A DNA stretch of 61,289 nucleotides from Syntrophomonas sp. UBA5314 (GTDB lineage Bacteria; Bacillota; Syntrophomonadia; Syntrophomonadales; Syntrophomonadaceae). Positions 1 to 7,947 of this stretch are shown here, one piece after another. Location: contig DHRK01000007.1 in assembly GCA_002410325.1 (NCBI GenBank), positions 1 to 61,289 on the forward strand, read 5' to 3'. The translations under genes and the position numbers were made by a program. The notes beneath the pieces were generated by a model. The model ran no database searches. It had not been told where the DNA came from and saw only the letters and a program-made list of their open reading frames with translations. Position 1 is the stretch's first letter; each line of letters starts with the position of its first letter.

Positions 1-674
1 TCTTTCCAAATGGTCAAGGCTATCGGCGTGGAAGGATTCGGATGCAGTCCATAGGCATCAGGCCGGTCTTGCAGCAGGTACAGGTAAGTGGTTCCACCCA
101 TCCACTGATTGCCATACAGGTTGGCCTTGGGGTTGTGGTTTTGAAGTTCGGCAAGCCTAGCCTTGGCTTTGGCCATGATCGCATCACGCTCTCCAAAATG
201 TATCGCCCCGGGCTGGCAGGTATGAGCGCAGGCGGGCAGAAGGCCGTTTTCGACGCGGTCGACGCAACCGGTGCATTTGGAGGTTTTATTCTTGGCTGAA
301 TCTGTCCGGGGAATATTCCAGGGGCAGTTTTGCGCACAATAGCCGCAGCCAATGCATTTGTCCTGGTCAATGATAGTATATCCCGATTCCGTCTTGTAGA
401 TGGCCTTGGAAGGGCAGGCCTTCAGACAAGCAGGTTCTGCGCAGTGAAAACACTGGAGTTTGATCATGTTCCAATGCATTTTGTTATCTTTGTATTCTTC
501 TCTGAACCTGACATAGGTCCAGGTATTGGGAGTGAAATCTCCTTGCGCCTGATAGCTGGTAAGCAACTGGGTCTTTTCGGCCGGAAGGTCGTTCCAGGCT
601 TTACAGGCCACCGAACAGGCTTTGCAACCGGTGCATAATGAAGTGTCGATAAAGACCATTTTCGGTGTCGTCAT
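1..674 (-). CDS. fdhB: Formate dehydrogenase iron-sulfur (beta) subunit, 3' end cut by window
   Basis: This reading frame runs off the left edge, so its C-terminus is missing; about 224 residues are present. It starts at an ATG at 674 preceded by AGGAGGG, which lies inside the last codons of fdhA, so the two genes are translationally coupled (2 nt apart). The protein shows ferredoxin-type cysteine clusters: CTGCKACSVAC near residue 14, CFHCAEPACLKAC around residue 75, CIGCGYCAQNC around 105 and CTGC around 134. That is the four-[4Fe-4S] pattern of the FdnH/HybA family, the electron wire between the catalytic subunit and a membrane cytochrome or quinone subunit. No signal peptide is visible, as expected for a partner carried across the membrane with the Tat-signal-bearing alpha subunit. 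The membrane subunit, if present, lies outside the window. Confidence 0.92.
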   Translation of the reverse strand, partial: MTTPKMVFIDTSLCTGCKACSVACKAWNDLPAEKTQLLTSYQAQGDFTPNTWTYVRFREEYKDNKMHWNMIKLQCFHCAEPACLKACPSKAIYKTESGYTIIDQDKCIGCGYCAQNCPWNIPRTDSAKNKTSKCTGCVDRVENGLLPACAHTCQPGAIHFGERDAIMAKAKARLAELQNHNPKANLYGNQWMGGTTYLYLLQDRPDAYGLHPNPSTPIALTIWK

Positions 675-676
675 TG

Positions 677-3600
677 TTATGCCCTCCTTACGTTGACAAG
701 ACAGCATTTATACTCCGGAGTCCCCGCGCCGGGGTCCAGGGCAGCCATTGTCAGATTATTCGTGCTGGGGCCGGGACTCAAGCTGGCAAAACCCCAGCTC
801 CATGGCATACCAATGGTTTCCGTGTCTTTTCCGTTTATTTTTAGAGTTTGAATACGGTCGGTTACTAAAGCACGTACGATGACTTTACCGCGGGCCGAGG
901 ATACCTCTACCATGTCTCCTTCTTTGACGCCCAGTTTATGACCCAGGTTTTTGCTGATTTCGGCAAAAGGTTCGGGCATAAGCTCATTCAGCCAGGGAAT
1001 GTTGCGGGTGATTCCTCCGGCGCAGAAGTGCTCGACAACTCCATAGGTGGTGAGGACATAAGGATAATCGCCGGGTGAGCCGATTTTCGTGGAGATAACC
1101 GGCGCCACAGGAACGTTAGATACAACTGGATGCAGTATATTGCTGGTCGGGCTTTCAATGGGTTCATAGAATTCGGGGAACGGTCCATCCACAGTTATTC
1201 CCGCACCACGGGTCGGAATAGCCGGCAAACCGTCTGCCGGGGGAGTTGCAGGAACACCGCCTGTATAGCTAGCTGTGAATAGTCGGCCCACACCTTCCGG
1301 ATTCATGCGGAACGCCATCTGCCCTTCAGGAGTATCAGGCCCTTTGGTCTTATCCGGCACATCGGCGCCATCATTTCCGGCCCAGGCGCCTGCCGCGGCA
1401 TCCCACCAGATCAGTTTACGGTTGTGATCCAGAGGTTTTCCATAGGCGTCGCAAGAAGCCCGGTTATACAGGATGCGAATATTTCCCGGCCAGGCAAAAC
1501 TCCAGCCCCGGAACAGGGCCAGACCTGACGGATCGGAATTATCCCGGCGAGCACACAAGTTGCCATTTCCGGTGCAACCCGCATAGATCCAGCATCCGGT
1601 GGAAACCGTGCCAATCGGAGCGTTAAGGTAATCAGCTATAGTGGGAAGAAGCTGTCCGGTGGTCTCATCATAGCCGCTGAGCTCCTGTAGTACCTTTAGT
1701 GGACTTGGCTCATGGTCGCCATAATCCCAGCGGGCCTTCAAAATCGTAGCGTCTTTGGGATCCGCGCTGCCGGCATAAAGCTCACGGACTTTCTTAAAAA
1801 TGTGATCCAGCATATCCAGGTCGGGTTTTGATTCATTAAGCGGCTTAAGCGCGGCATCTTTCCACTGAATCCAGCGGCCGGAGTTGCTCATAGTGCCGGC
1901 CTTTTCATAGACGAAAGCGGCGGGCAGGAAGATAACCTCAGTCTGAACATCCTTGGGGTTTACCCCCGGTCTACGCCAGAACTGAGCCGTTTCCGTCTCG
2001 AATACGTCAGCACAGACAAACATTTCAAGCCGGTCAAAAGCCGGTCCCACCATTGAGCAGTCGGGTATGGAAATCAGCGAGTTGGAGCCAAAGCTAAAAA
2101 CAATTTTAAATTGTTCTCCCATCTTGCCATACATCTGTACAAAGGTTGGACTGTTAGCGGGATTGGTCTTGGGCAGCCAATCATAGCCATAGTCGTTTTC
2201 AGCGGTGGCATTGGCGCCAAACCAGGCTTTGAGCAAGGCAACAATTGGTTTTTGTTGAGCAGCGCCATGTTTTACCGCATAATCTCGCAGGGTTTTTTCC
2301 GCATTGGTGGGATGAGGTATATACCCCGGCAGGTTGCTGATAAGGTTGGCCATATCGGTGGAACCTTGAACATTCGGTTCTCCACGCAACGCATTGATCG
2401 CACCGCCGGCCTTGCCGATGCTGCCCAGCAGCAGCTGAATAATCGCATAGCAGCGAATACCCTGTACCGCTGTGGTATGCTGGGTCATACCCAGGGCATA
2501 GAGAATGCTTCCCGGTCTTCTCTGGCAGAGCGTATCGGCGATTTCCTTGATTTTGGCAGCGGGGATCCCCGAAATTTGCTCCGCTACCTCGAAGGTATAT
2601 CTGGAAAAGTGCACTTTGAGCTTGGAGAATACGGTATCCGGGTCATCCAGGCTGGCAGCCTTTATTGGCTTATTCTCGGCATCGAGCTGGTATCCCCAGC
2701 TGGCAGTGTCATATTTCTTTTTCTCGGCATTAAAACCGGAAAAAATACCCTCTTCAAATTTGTAAGCCTTGTTGACCTTATAAAGTGCATTGGTGAGATT
2801 CAAAACGTAATATTCATCATAGAATTTTTTATCGATAATGTAATTGATAATGGCACCTAAATAAGCTACATCGGTTCCGGGACGAATCTGTGCGAAGATA
2901 TCCGCCTGCGAGGCGGTACGCGTAAAGCGGGGGTCAACAACAATGACCTTGGCGCCTTTCTCTTCCCGGGCGCGGTTAATCCATTTCATAGCAATCGGAT
3001 GATTTTCGGCGCAATTGCTTCCGGCAATCAAAAAGACCTCGGAATTTTTCATATCCGACCATGAATTAGTCATTGCACCGCGGCCAAATGAAGGTGACAA
3101 ACTAGCCACCGTGGGGCCGTGTCAGATACGGGCCTGGTGTTCGTGATAAGGTGAGCCGAGCAGGCGGCTCAGTTTCGTAATGAGATAGGATTCTTCATTA
3201 TCAACCTCGGCCGAACCAATAAAGCCAATGCCTTCAGCCCGGTTTACGATAACCGTTTCTTTGGCTCCGGTTTTGGCATTGCTTATTTCCTCAGTGTTCT
3301 TCCAGGTTTTGTCCCGGACTTCTTTGGTTTTCTTGGCAATACGCTCAATCGCCTCTTCCCAGGTAATATTTTCCCATTTGTCAGATCCTGGAGCGCGATA
3401 CATGGGCTGTTTTGGACGATCCGGGGAATAGGCTACCTGCGCCAAGCTTGCTGCCTTGGGACAAAGCGTCCCTTCATTGGTAGGGTGATCCGGGTCTCCT
3501 TCTAGGTGGATCAGTTTTCCTTCTTTGATATACAGGAGCATACTGCATCCACCTGAACAAAAGTGGCAGATACTAGGTATCTTGGTACATCCTGCAAGCT

Positions 3601-3718
3601 TGAGAGTATACCCCTGGGCCGCAGTTGCTTCCAGGTCAAATCCCAAGCCGGATGCCAATACGGCAGCGGAGAGACCTGAAATTTTCAGAAAACCACGACG
3701 AGTAACTTTCATCACCAA
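677..3718 (-). CDS. fdhA: Selenocysteine-containing formate dehydrogenase catalytic subunit, Tat-exported
   Basis: A frame of 1013 residues interrupted by one in-frame TGA (3122-3124), which I read as selenocysteine at residue 199. The flanking residues HQARI-U-HGPT match the active-site loop of FdnG-type formate dehydrogenases. The N-terminus has a twin-arginine motif (TRRGFLKIS) and a hydrophobic stretch, implying export with the folded metal cofactor. A [4Fe-4S] site CHFCSGGC followed by a later Cys (GTLCPKAAS) precedes the molybdopterin domains, and PRFTRTASQADIF is a typical cofactor-binding segment. The enzyme oxidises formate to CO2 (or runs in reverse) on a W/Mo bis-pterin centre at the outer face. 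The start is uncertain among TTG 3718, GTG 3715 and ATG 3712; the GGGAGG at 3725-3730 is best spaced for TTG or GTG. Simple gene callers will split this into two genes of 198 and 810 residues. Confidence 0.95.
3080..3124 (-). promoter_or_regulatory. Bacterial SECIS element directly after the UGA codon
   Basis: Immediately downstream of the UGA the mRNA can fold into a stem: CGGCC (3119-3115) with GGCCG (3085-3081), and an apical stem GGUGG (3110-3106) with UCACC (3097-3093), closing an 8-nt loop that contains GU. Distance and shape match bacterial SECIS hairpins recognised by SelB in fdh genes. The pairing is read directly from the sequence; the function is inferred. Confidence 0.8.
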
Positions 3719-3829
3719 TCTCTACCTCCCTTAAATTACTTACTATCTGCAAATACTCTTCAGAGTACTTGGTTGCATTTGTGTGTCAATCTGGTTGATG
3801 GTAGGCATAAACCCCTGATCGCTTTTGTG

Positions 3830-3888
3830 GATAATGGACAAAAGTGATTTAGTCCATTATCGTGCCACCAGGCCTCCCCGCCTTTCCT
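3830..3888 (-). promoter_or_regulatory. Two strong hairpins in the fdhA 5' leader
   Basis: About 110-170 nt upstream of fdhA the leader holds a perfect 10-bp inverted repeat, GATAATGGAC (3830-3839) with GTCCATTATC (3852-3861), next to a second hairpin with CCAGG/CCTGG arms and a GGAAAGGCGGGGAGGCC loop. The whole 3719-4031 leader has no convincing gene. A structured leader before a W/Mo-pterin enzyme suggests an RNA control element, for example of the Moco/Tuco riboswitch kind, but I cannot match the full consensus by eye. Confidence 0.4.
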
Positions 3889-4031
3889 GGTTTTCGCCTT
3901 CCAATTCTCACCTCGCAAGGGGAAGCGTCTGCTCTCCTCCTCTTCAAGGTTGTGCCCTCCTCTCTGCTTAAATTGTTGATCTGTTTCTAATTGGAACCGA
4001 ACAACCAATAATTGCACCGAGCGGGAAAAGC

Positions 4032-4061
4032 AAAAACGCCTCCAGCGAAGGCTGGGGGCGT
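4032..4061 (-). terminator. Intrinsic terminator, leftward
   Basis: An 11-bp stem (4036-4046 with 4051-4061, one G-U pair) with a 4-nt loop is followed on the minus strand by TTTTTGCTTTT. No intact leftward gene lies just upstream of it, so it either ends a short unannotated leftward RNA from 4062-4620 or is a relic. Confidence 0.65.
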
Positions 4062-4278
4062 AAAAAAACCATTACCAGAAATTACGCCCATACAACCTTG
4101 GCATGCCAATCTTCATTAGCCAAGATTTAGGCTCCTTTCCAACAATGGGAGGCCAATCCGTTTCCAGACTAACCCAATGGCTTGCTATCGTGGCTATTGC
4201 TTTAGATAGAAAGCTCGGAGACTTTATCTCATTATTTTTTAAACACTTTTTAGATGATTATGTACTTTCTATTGCTGC

Positions 4279-4450
4279 TCTTGAGCAATGGGGCAAGGCC
4301 GGAGTTGGCATACAAGCCCTGTGCAACGAACCCAATGCTCAAGGTTCAACCGACACGGCCAACCTGAATGCCAACCTGCCCGGATATTTGCCCTAACCCA
4401 CCAATGCTAAAAAACTCTGAGCGGTCCAAAACGGTTCGGTTCAGCATACC
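4279..4450 (+). pseudogene. Decayed fragment of a second formate dehydrogenase alpha gene
   Basis: The plus-strand translation contains WGKAGVGIQALCNEPNAQG followed by STDTANLNANLPGYLP, then a stop and PTNAKKL. This aligns residue by residue with the intact fdhA here (SIGKAGGAINALRGEPNVQG..., ...PGYIPHPTNAEKT). Two in-frame stops and loss of flanking sequence show it is a remnant. It lies opposite in orientation to fdhA, so it comes from another copy or an inverted duplication, not simple read-over. Upstream residues from 4103 are not recognisable. Confidence 0.7.
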
Positions 4451-4612
4451 TAGTTCCCTTCACAGGAAGGTTTTGTATTATGTCTGAACCTCGCCTCTCC
4501 TTCTCATCACGGAAGGTATCGTCGTTTCCTGTTATACCCTATCGGCCTGGCTTCCCTAGCAAACCCCTGGGCAACCAGGCTCGGAGGATAAGTGCCAATA
4601 AGATCTAAACAC
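4425..4612 (-). other. Structured element of unknown identity (riboswitch or group II intron fragment?)
   Basis: Read on the minus strand, this stretch has several nested complementary segments: GCCTGG with CCAGGC, CCTGG-TTGC-CCAGG, GGTAT with ATACC, CCTT with AAGG, and GGTTCAG with CTGAACC enclosing a smaller stem. It is GC-richer than the AT-rich tract beside it and has no coding potential. The density of paired segments suggests a conserved RNA or a fragment of a ribozyme or mobile intron. I cannot assign a family. Confidence 0.35.
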
Positions 4613-4800
4613 TCAATAGCAAGAATTTGTTTTTATGATTATTAAATTAAAATTTACTATTTATAACTGTTTACAATTAAATGCTTCTATTTACAAGCAA
4701 AAACTACTATTCACAACCAAACACTATTATAGCTATTATTATTATATATATTATAGATTTTATCAAGTATTAATTATGCATTTATGCCCTTAATCAGTTC
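4613..4800. other. AT-rich non-coding tract with short degenerate repeats
   Basis: No gene is visible. The tract is very AT-rich and includes loosely repeated CTATTYACAA-like units (around 4655, 4688, 4710) and a run of TATTATTATATATATT. It marks the border between the fdh region and the beta-oxidation region. Nothing further can be supported. Confidence 0.4.
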
Positions 4801-4862
4801 CTCATGAAAACTCATTGAGTGATTGACCGAATGAATGTTTAAATTAAGGAAGAAACCATAGC

Positions 4863-4896
4863 AAAACAACAGGCCCGTTGAAGGACCTGTTGTTTG
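4863..4896 (-). terminator. Intrinsic terminator after the 60-residue protein gene
   Basis: AAACAACAGG pairs with CCTGTTGTTT across a short loop, followed on the minus strand by TTTTGC. It lies 20 nt downstream of the small gene at 4917-5099. Confidence 0.75.
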
Positions 4897-4916
4897 GAAG
4901 GTTATAGGAAAAGTCT

Positions 4917-5099
4917 TTACTGAAGCTGTTTCAGAGCCGTGTTACAGTGGTTGATACAGTCGTTCAGGGCGTTGTAGGCCAAACCCAGTTCATCCTTTAT
5001 TTTCTGATCCCTAGCACTTCTAGTGAAGCTTTCAATGTCAGATTTAGCGTTGTTGATGTGAGAAACGCAGGATTGAACCAGTCTCCGTTCGTCAACCAT
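4917..5099 (-). CDS. Small conserved-type helical protein, 60 aa, unknown function
   Basis: Supported by a good ribosome site (GAGGAGG, 8 nt before ATG 5099) and its own downstream terminator, so it is a stand-alone transcription unit. The sequence is polar and predicted helical, with the segment NNAKSDIESFTRSARDQKIK and two cysteines (residues 11 and 48) plus CINHCN near the end. It resembles small DUF1657-like proteins of spore-forming Firmicutes in size and character, but I cannot confirm membership. No signal peptide or membrane segment is visible. Confidence 0.6.
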   Translation of the reverse strand: MVDERRLVQSCVSHINNAKSDIESFTRSARDQKIKDELGLAYNALNDCINHCNTALKQLQ

Positions 5100-5167
5100 T
5101 CCATTAACCTCCTCGATAAAATTTGTGGGCCCGCTTATATTCTTTCCCGGATCAAAGTATCCTATTT

Positions 5168-5217
5168 AAAAAAATGAGCCTTGATAAAAATTGGCTTAAA
5201 GCCAATAATATCAAGGT
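5168..5217 (-). terminator. Intrinsic terminator of the fadNAE/hydratase operon
   Basis: A long interrupted stem, CCTTGATA...ATTGGC with GCCAAT...TATCAAGG (5179-5216), is followed on the minus strand by seven T residues (5168-5174). It is about 85 nt beyond the stop codon of the enoyl-CoA hydratase. A second hairpin (CCGGCC/GGCCGG, near 5240-5262) lies between. Confidence 0.75.
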
Positions 5218-5299
5218 AGGCGGATAAAGGAGGGGATTAAACCGGCCAAGATTGAGGCCGGCCAGCTTTACGACTGCATCCAGCGATATGGTTTATCGT

Positions 5300-6070
5300 T
5301 TATTCTTTTCGATTTTCCTTTTTATTCAAAAACTTCTCGACTCGTCTTCGGGGCTCGTCGCTGGTAAAACAGCGTCCCCACAGTTCGTTTTCCAGAGATA
5401 AACCGGCTTGATCAATATAGGGCGCCCCATAGGAAACGGCTTTTTTAGCGTACCGGATATTGTCGCGGCCGTTTTTTAAAATTTTATTGGTAAATTCCGC
5501 TACCCGCTGGCGAAATTCGGCAGCCGGGTATACGGCGCTGACCAGGCCGATGCGGTATGCTTCGGCGGCGCTTATGGGCTCACCGGTCAGTATTATTTTC
5601 ATAGCGTCGCTGCGGCCAATAAGCCGGGGCAGACGCTGGGTGCCGCCCCAGCCCGGGAAGCATCCCCAGAGCACTTCCTGCTGTCCAAACATGGCGTTAT
5701 CCGAGGCCAGGCGAATATCGCAGGCCAGGGCGAACTCCATCCCGCCGCCAAAAGCCAAACCGTTTATGGCGGCGATTACCGGGACCGGGCAACTGGCAAT
5801 CTGCTCGCAGACCATCTGCCCCGTTTCAGAACCGGCTTGAGCCATAGCCTGGTCCATATTCAAAAACAGCTTTATATCCGCTCCGGCCATGAAGGCCGTG
5901 CTGCCGGCCCCGGTTAAAACGGCCAGAGTGAGCGATGAATCGGCGGCTATGTCGTCAAAGGCCCGGCTGATCTGCTCCAGTACTTCCAGGTTCAGGGCGT
6001 TCATAAGCTCGGGCCGGTTGATGGTGACGGTTGCCACCCCGTTTTTTACGTCCAGCAGAACATTACTCAT
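5300..6070 (-). CDS. Enoyl-CoA hydratase/isomerase family protein
   Basis: A 256-residue crotonase-fold protein. The oxyanion-hole/CoA motif AAINGLAFGGGMEFALACD and the second active-site segment FGQQEVLWGCFPGWGGTQRL are both present, with the two glutamates that hydrate trans-2-enoyl-CoA (E112 and E132). It is the last gene of the leftward operon, 16 nt after fadE, and ends before a terminator. FadN in the same operon already carries a crotonase domain, so this second hydratase may act on a different chain length or double-bond position. The W in PGWGGTQ and the CF before it differ from the paralogues at 18610 and 26982. Confidence 0.9.
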   Translation of the reverse strand: MSNVLLDVKNGVATVTINRPELMNALNLEVLEQISRAFDDIAADSSLTLAVLTGAGSTAFMAGADIKLFLNMDQAMAQAGSETGQMVCEQIASCPVPVIAAINGLAFGGGMEFALACDIRLASDNAMFGQQEVLWGCFPGWGGTQRLPRLIGRSDAMKIILTGEPISAAEAYRIGLVSAVYPAAEFRQRVAEFTNKILKNGRDNIRYAKKAVSYGAPYIDQAGLSLENELWGRCFTSDEPRRRVEKFLNKKENRKE

Positions 6071-6086
6071 CCGCTAATCCCCTCCC

Positions 6087-7922
6087 CTACCTGATGAGAA
6101 AAGCTTCATCAGGTATTTCAACTGCTGAAGCGTCTCCATCCTTGACGATTGCCAAAAGGGTCTGAACATCGGGCACTATATTGTGCACATAGAACCGGGC
6201 CGAACCTATCTTGCCCTGGTAGTAGGCGTAGTCGTGGTGCCCGGGTTCAATGGCGGCCAGCTTCTCCTGAGCGATCAAGGCCTGTTCCAGGAGCAGTTTG
6301 GCGCAGATCACCTTGGCAGTGGCGTGCAGGATGCGGGTGGCGTAAAGCCCGGCCATGCCGATTTTACCATTTTGAACGTACATCCCGATTAACTTTTGCA
6401 TATCCAGGTAATTCTGGGCGGCCTTCAGAACCAGCTCAAACTCCTTTTCCAAGCCCGGTGCGGAACGGTGCTTCATCAGGAAACCCATGATATCCATAAA
6501 CCACTGGCCGAAAATCTGGCCTTTGGCCATAGTCCATTTGCGGCCCACCAGGTCAAGGGCCTGAATGTAGTTGGTGCCCTCCCAGATGCCGTAAATGCGT
6601 GAATCGCGCATCAACTGGGCAATGGGATATTCCTCGGAAAAGCCATAGCCGCCGTAGACCTGCATAGCCTCGGAAATGCACTGGAAGCCCTGATCAGAAC
6701 AATAGGCCTTGATAAGGGGCGTATTGATCTCAATAAATTCTTTGCTCCGCTTCACTTCCCCGGCATCGGAGCTGTGGGCGGCAATGTCGATCAGGTAGTT
6801 GGTCCAGACGATCAAGGCCCGGAAGGCTTCGGTATGCGACTTTTGAAACATGAGCATGCGCCTGACGTCTTCGTGTTTGATGATGGGCACCCGCCCCGCC
6901 TTGGGATTGCTGAGCGGCCGGCCCTGAACCCGCTGGGAGGCGTATTGGGCGGCATTGTTGTAAGCCAGGGTGGCAGCGGATAAGGCGGCCAGGCCGGTAG
7001 TGATCCGCTCTTCATTCATCATGTCGAACATCTGGGCCATGCCCTGCCCGGCGCCGTCTTCGCCGGGAGGGTCTCCCAGAAGGTAGCCCCGGCATCGGCC
7101 CTCTTCACCGAAGTTGATGACCGCGGTGGCCGAGCCTTTCAAGCCCATTTTGTGTTCGATTCCGGTGCAAACCACGTCGTTGAACTCGCCCTTGGCGCCC
7201 TTTTCATCCGGCCAGAATTTGGGAACCACGAAAAGGGAAATGCCCCTGGTGCCGGGAGCCGCGCCCTCAATGCGGGCCAGGGTCAGATGTACGATGTTTT
7301 CCGTTATATCCTGTTCCCCGCCGGTTATAAAGCACTTGGTGCCCACGATGCGGTAGACTCCGGGCTGCCCGGTCGGGTAAGCCCGGGTCAGGATGTCCCC
7401 CACGTCGGAGCCGCCTCCCGGCTCGGTTAAATCCATGGTCCCGGTCCACTGCCCGCTGAACATTTTGGGCAGGAACAGGTTTTTTACCTCCTCGCTGCCA
7501 TAGGACTGGATCAGGCCGGCCGCCCCGCTGGTGGCCATAAAATACGGCCCCAGGGCGGCGTTGGCGGCGGCCAGCAATTCGCAGCAGCAGGAATAGATAC
7601 TGCCGGGCAGGGCCGATTCATCCTGATGATTCTTATTACTCGATCCCAGGCCCTTTTCCTGAACTAAAAAGTAGGGCTTTTTAAAAGACTCCGGAACCTT
7701 CACCCGGCCCTCCTGGAAGGTGGCGTGCAGGGCGTCTCCGTCGTCATTGCAGGGCGCCAGGACTTCGCGCGCTATCTGCCGGGCATTGTTCAAAATAAAA
7801 TCGATATCGTCAGAGCCGTAACTGTCTTTATAGCGTTCGGTGGCAAAAACCCGCTCCATATCCAGCCATTCTTTCAGAATAAACTGGTGATCCCTTATGG
7901 AATAGATGTAATTGGTAGCCAT
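6087..7922 (-). CDS. fadE: Acyl-CoA dehydrogenase, long (about 600 aa) FadE type
   Basis: A 611-residue flavoprotein expected to form the trans-2 double bond in acyl-CoA, passing electrons to electron-transfer flavoprotein (no etf genes in this window). It has the FAD/substrate loop DLTEPGGGSDVGDI (about residue 165) and the catalytic-base segment GIWEGTNYIQALDLVGRK (Glu448, equivalent to the MCAD base). The C-terminal extra domain makes it about 200 residues longer than classical MCAD, as in Bacillus FadE. Together with fadN and fadA the order equals the Bacillus fadNAE operon. It diverges clearly from the two near-identical paralogues at 15288 and 23600, including the PGGGSD versus ATAGSD loop, so substrate range probably differs. 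Confidence 0.92.
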   Translation of the reverse strand: MATNYIYSIRDHQFILKEWLDMERVFATERYKDSYGSDDIDFILNNARQIAREVLAPCNDDGDALHATFQEGRVKVPESFKKPYFLVQEKGLGSSNKNHQDESALPGSIYSCCCELLAAANAALGPYFMATSGAAGLIQSYGSEEVKNLFLPKMFSGQWTGTMDLTEPGGGSDVGDILTRAYPTGQPGVYRIVGTKCFITGGEQDITENIVHLTLARIEGAAPGTRGISLFVVPKFWPDEKGAKGEFNDVVCTGIEHKMGLKGSATAVINFGEEGRCRGYLLGDPPGEDGAGQGMAQMFDMMNEERITTGLAALSAATLAYNNAAQYASQRVQGRPLSNPKAGRVPIIKHEDVRRMLMFQKSHTEAFRALIVWTNYLIDIAAHSSDAGEVKRSKEFIEINTPLIKAYCSDQGFQCISEAMQVYGGYGFSEEYPIAQLMRDSRIYGIWEGTNYIQALDLVGRKWTMAKGQIFGQWFMDIMGFLMKHRSAPGLEKEFELVLKAAQNYLDMQKLIGMYVQNGKIGMAGLYATRILHATAKVICAKLLLEQALIAQEKLAAIEPGHHDYAYYQGKIGSARFYVHNIVPDVQTLLAIVKDGDASAVEIPDEAFLIR

Positions 7923-7947
7923 GTAACTTCCCCCTTTTCCCAGCCTG

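Noticed and set aside
2111..2860. 249-residue plus-strand open frame
   Set aside because: It is the antisense shadow of fdhA; the minus frame has clear family motifs.
3760..4017. Leftward 85-residue open frame upstream of fdhA
   Set aside because: No ribosome site, low-complexity translation, and it overlaps strong RNA hairpins; more likely an untranslated leader.
4096..4109. TTGGCATGCCAA palindrome as a sigma-54 promoter
   Set aside because: The GG half fits but no TTGC follows at the right spacing on either strand.
4655..4740. AT-rich short repeats as a CRISPR or origin iteron array
   Set aside because: Units are too short and irregular, with no spacer pattern and no cas or replication genes nearby.
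5220..5300. Short plus-strand peptide after AAAGGAGGGG
   Set aside because: No start codon at the right distance, no family resemblance, and it lies in the terminator region of the leftward operon.
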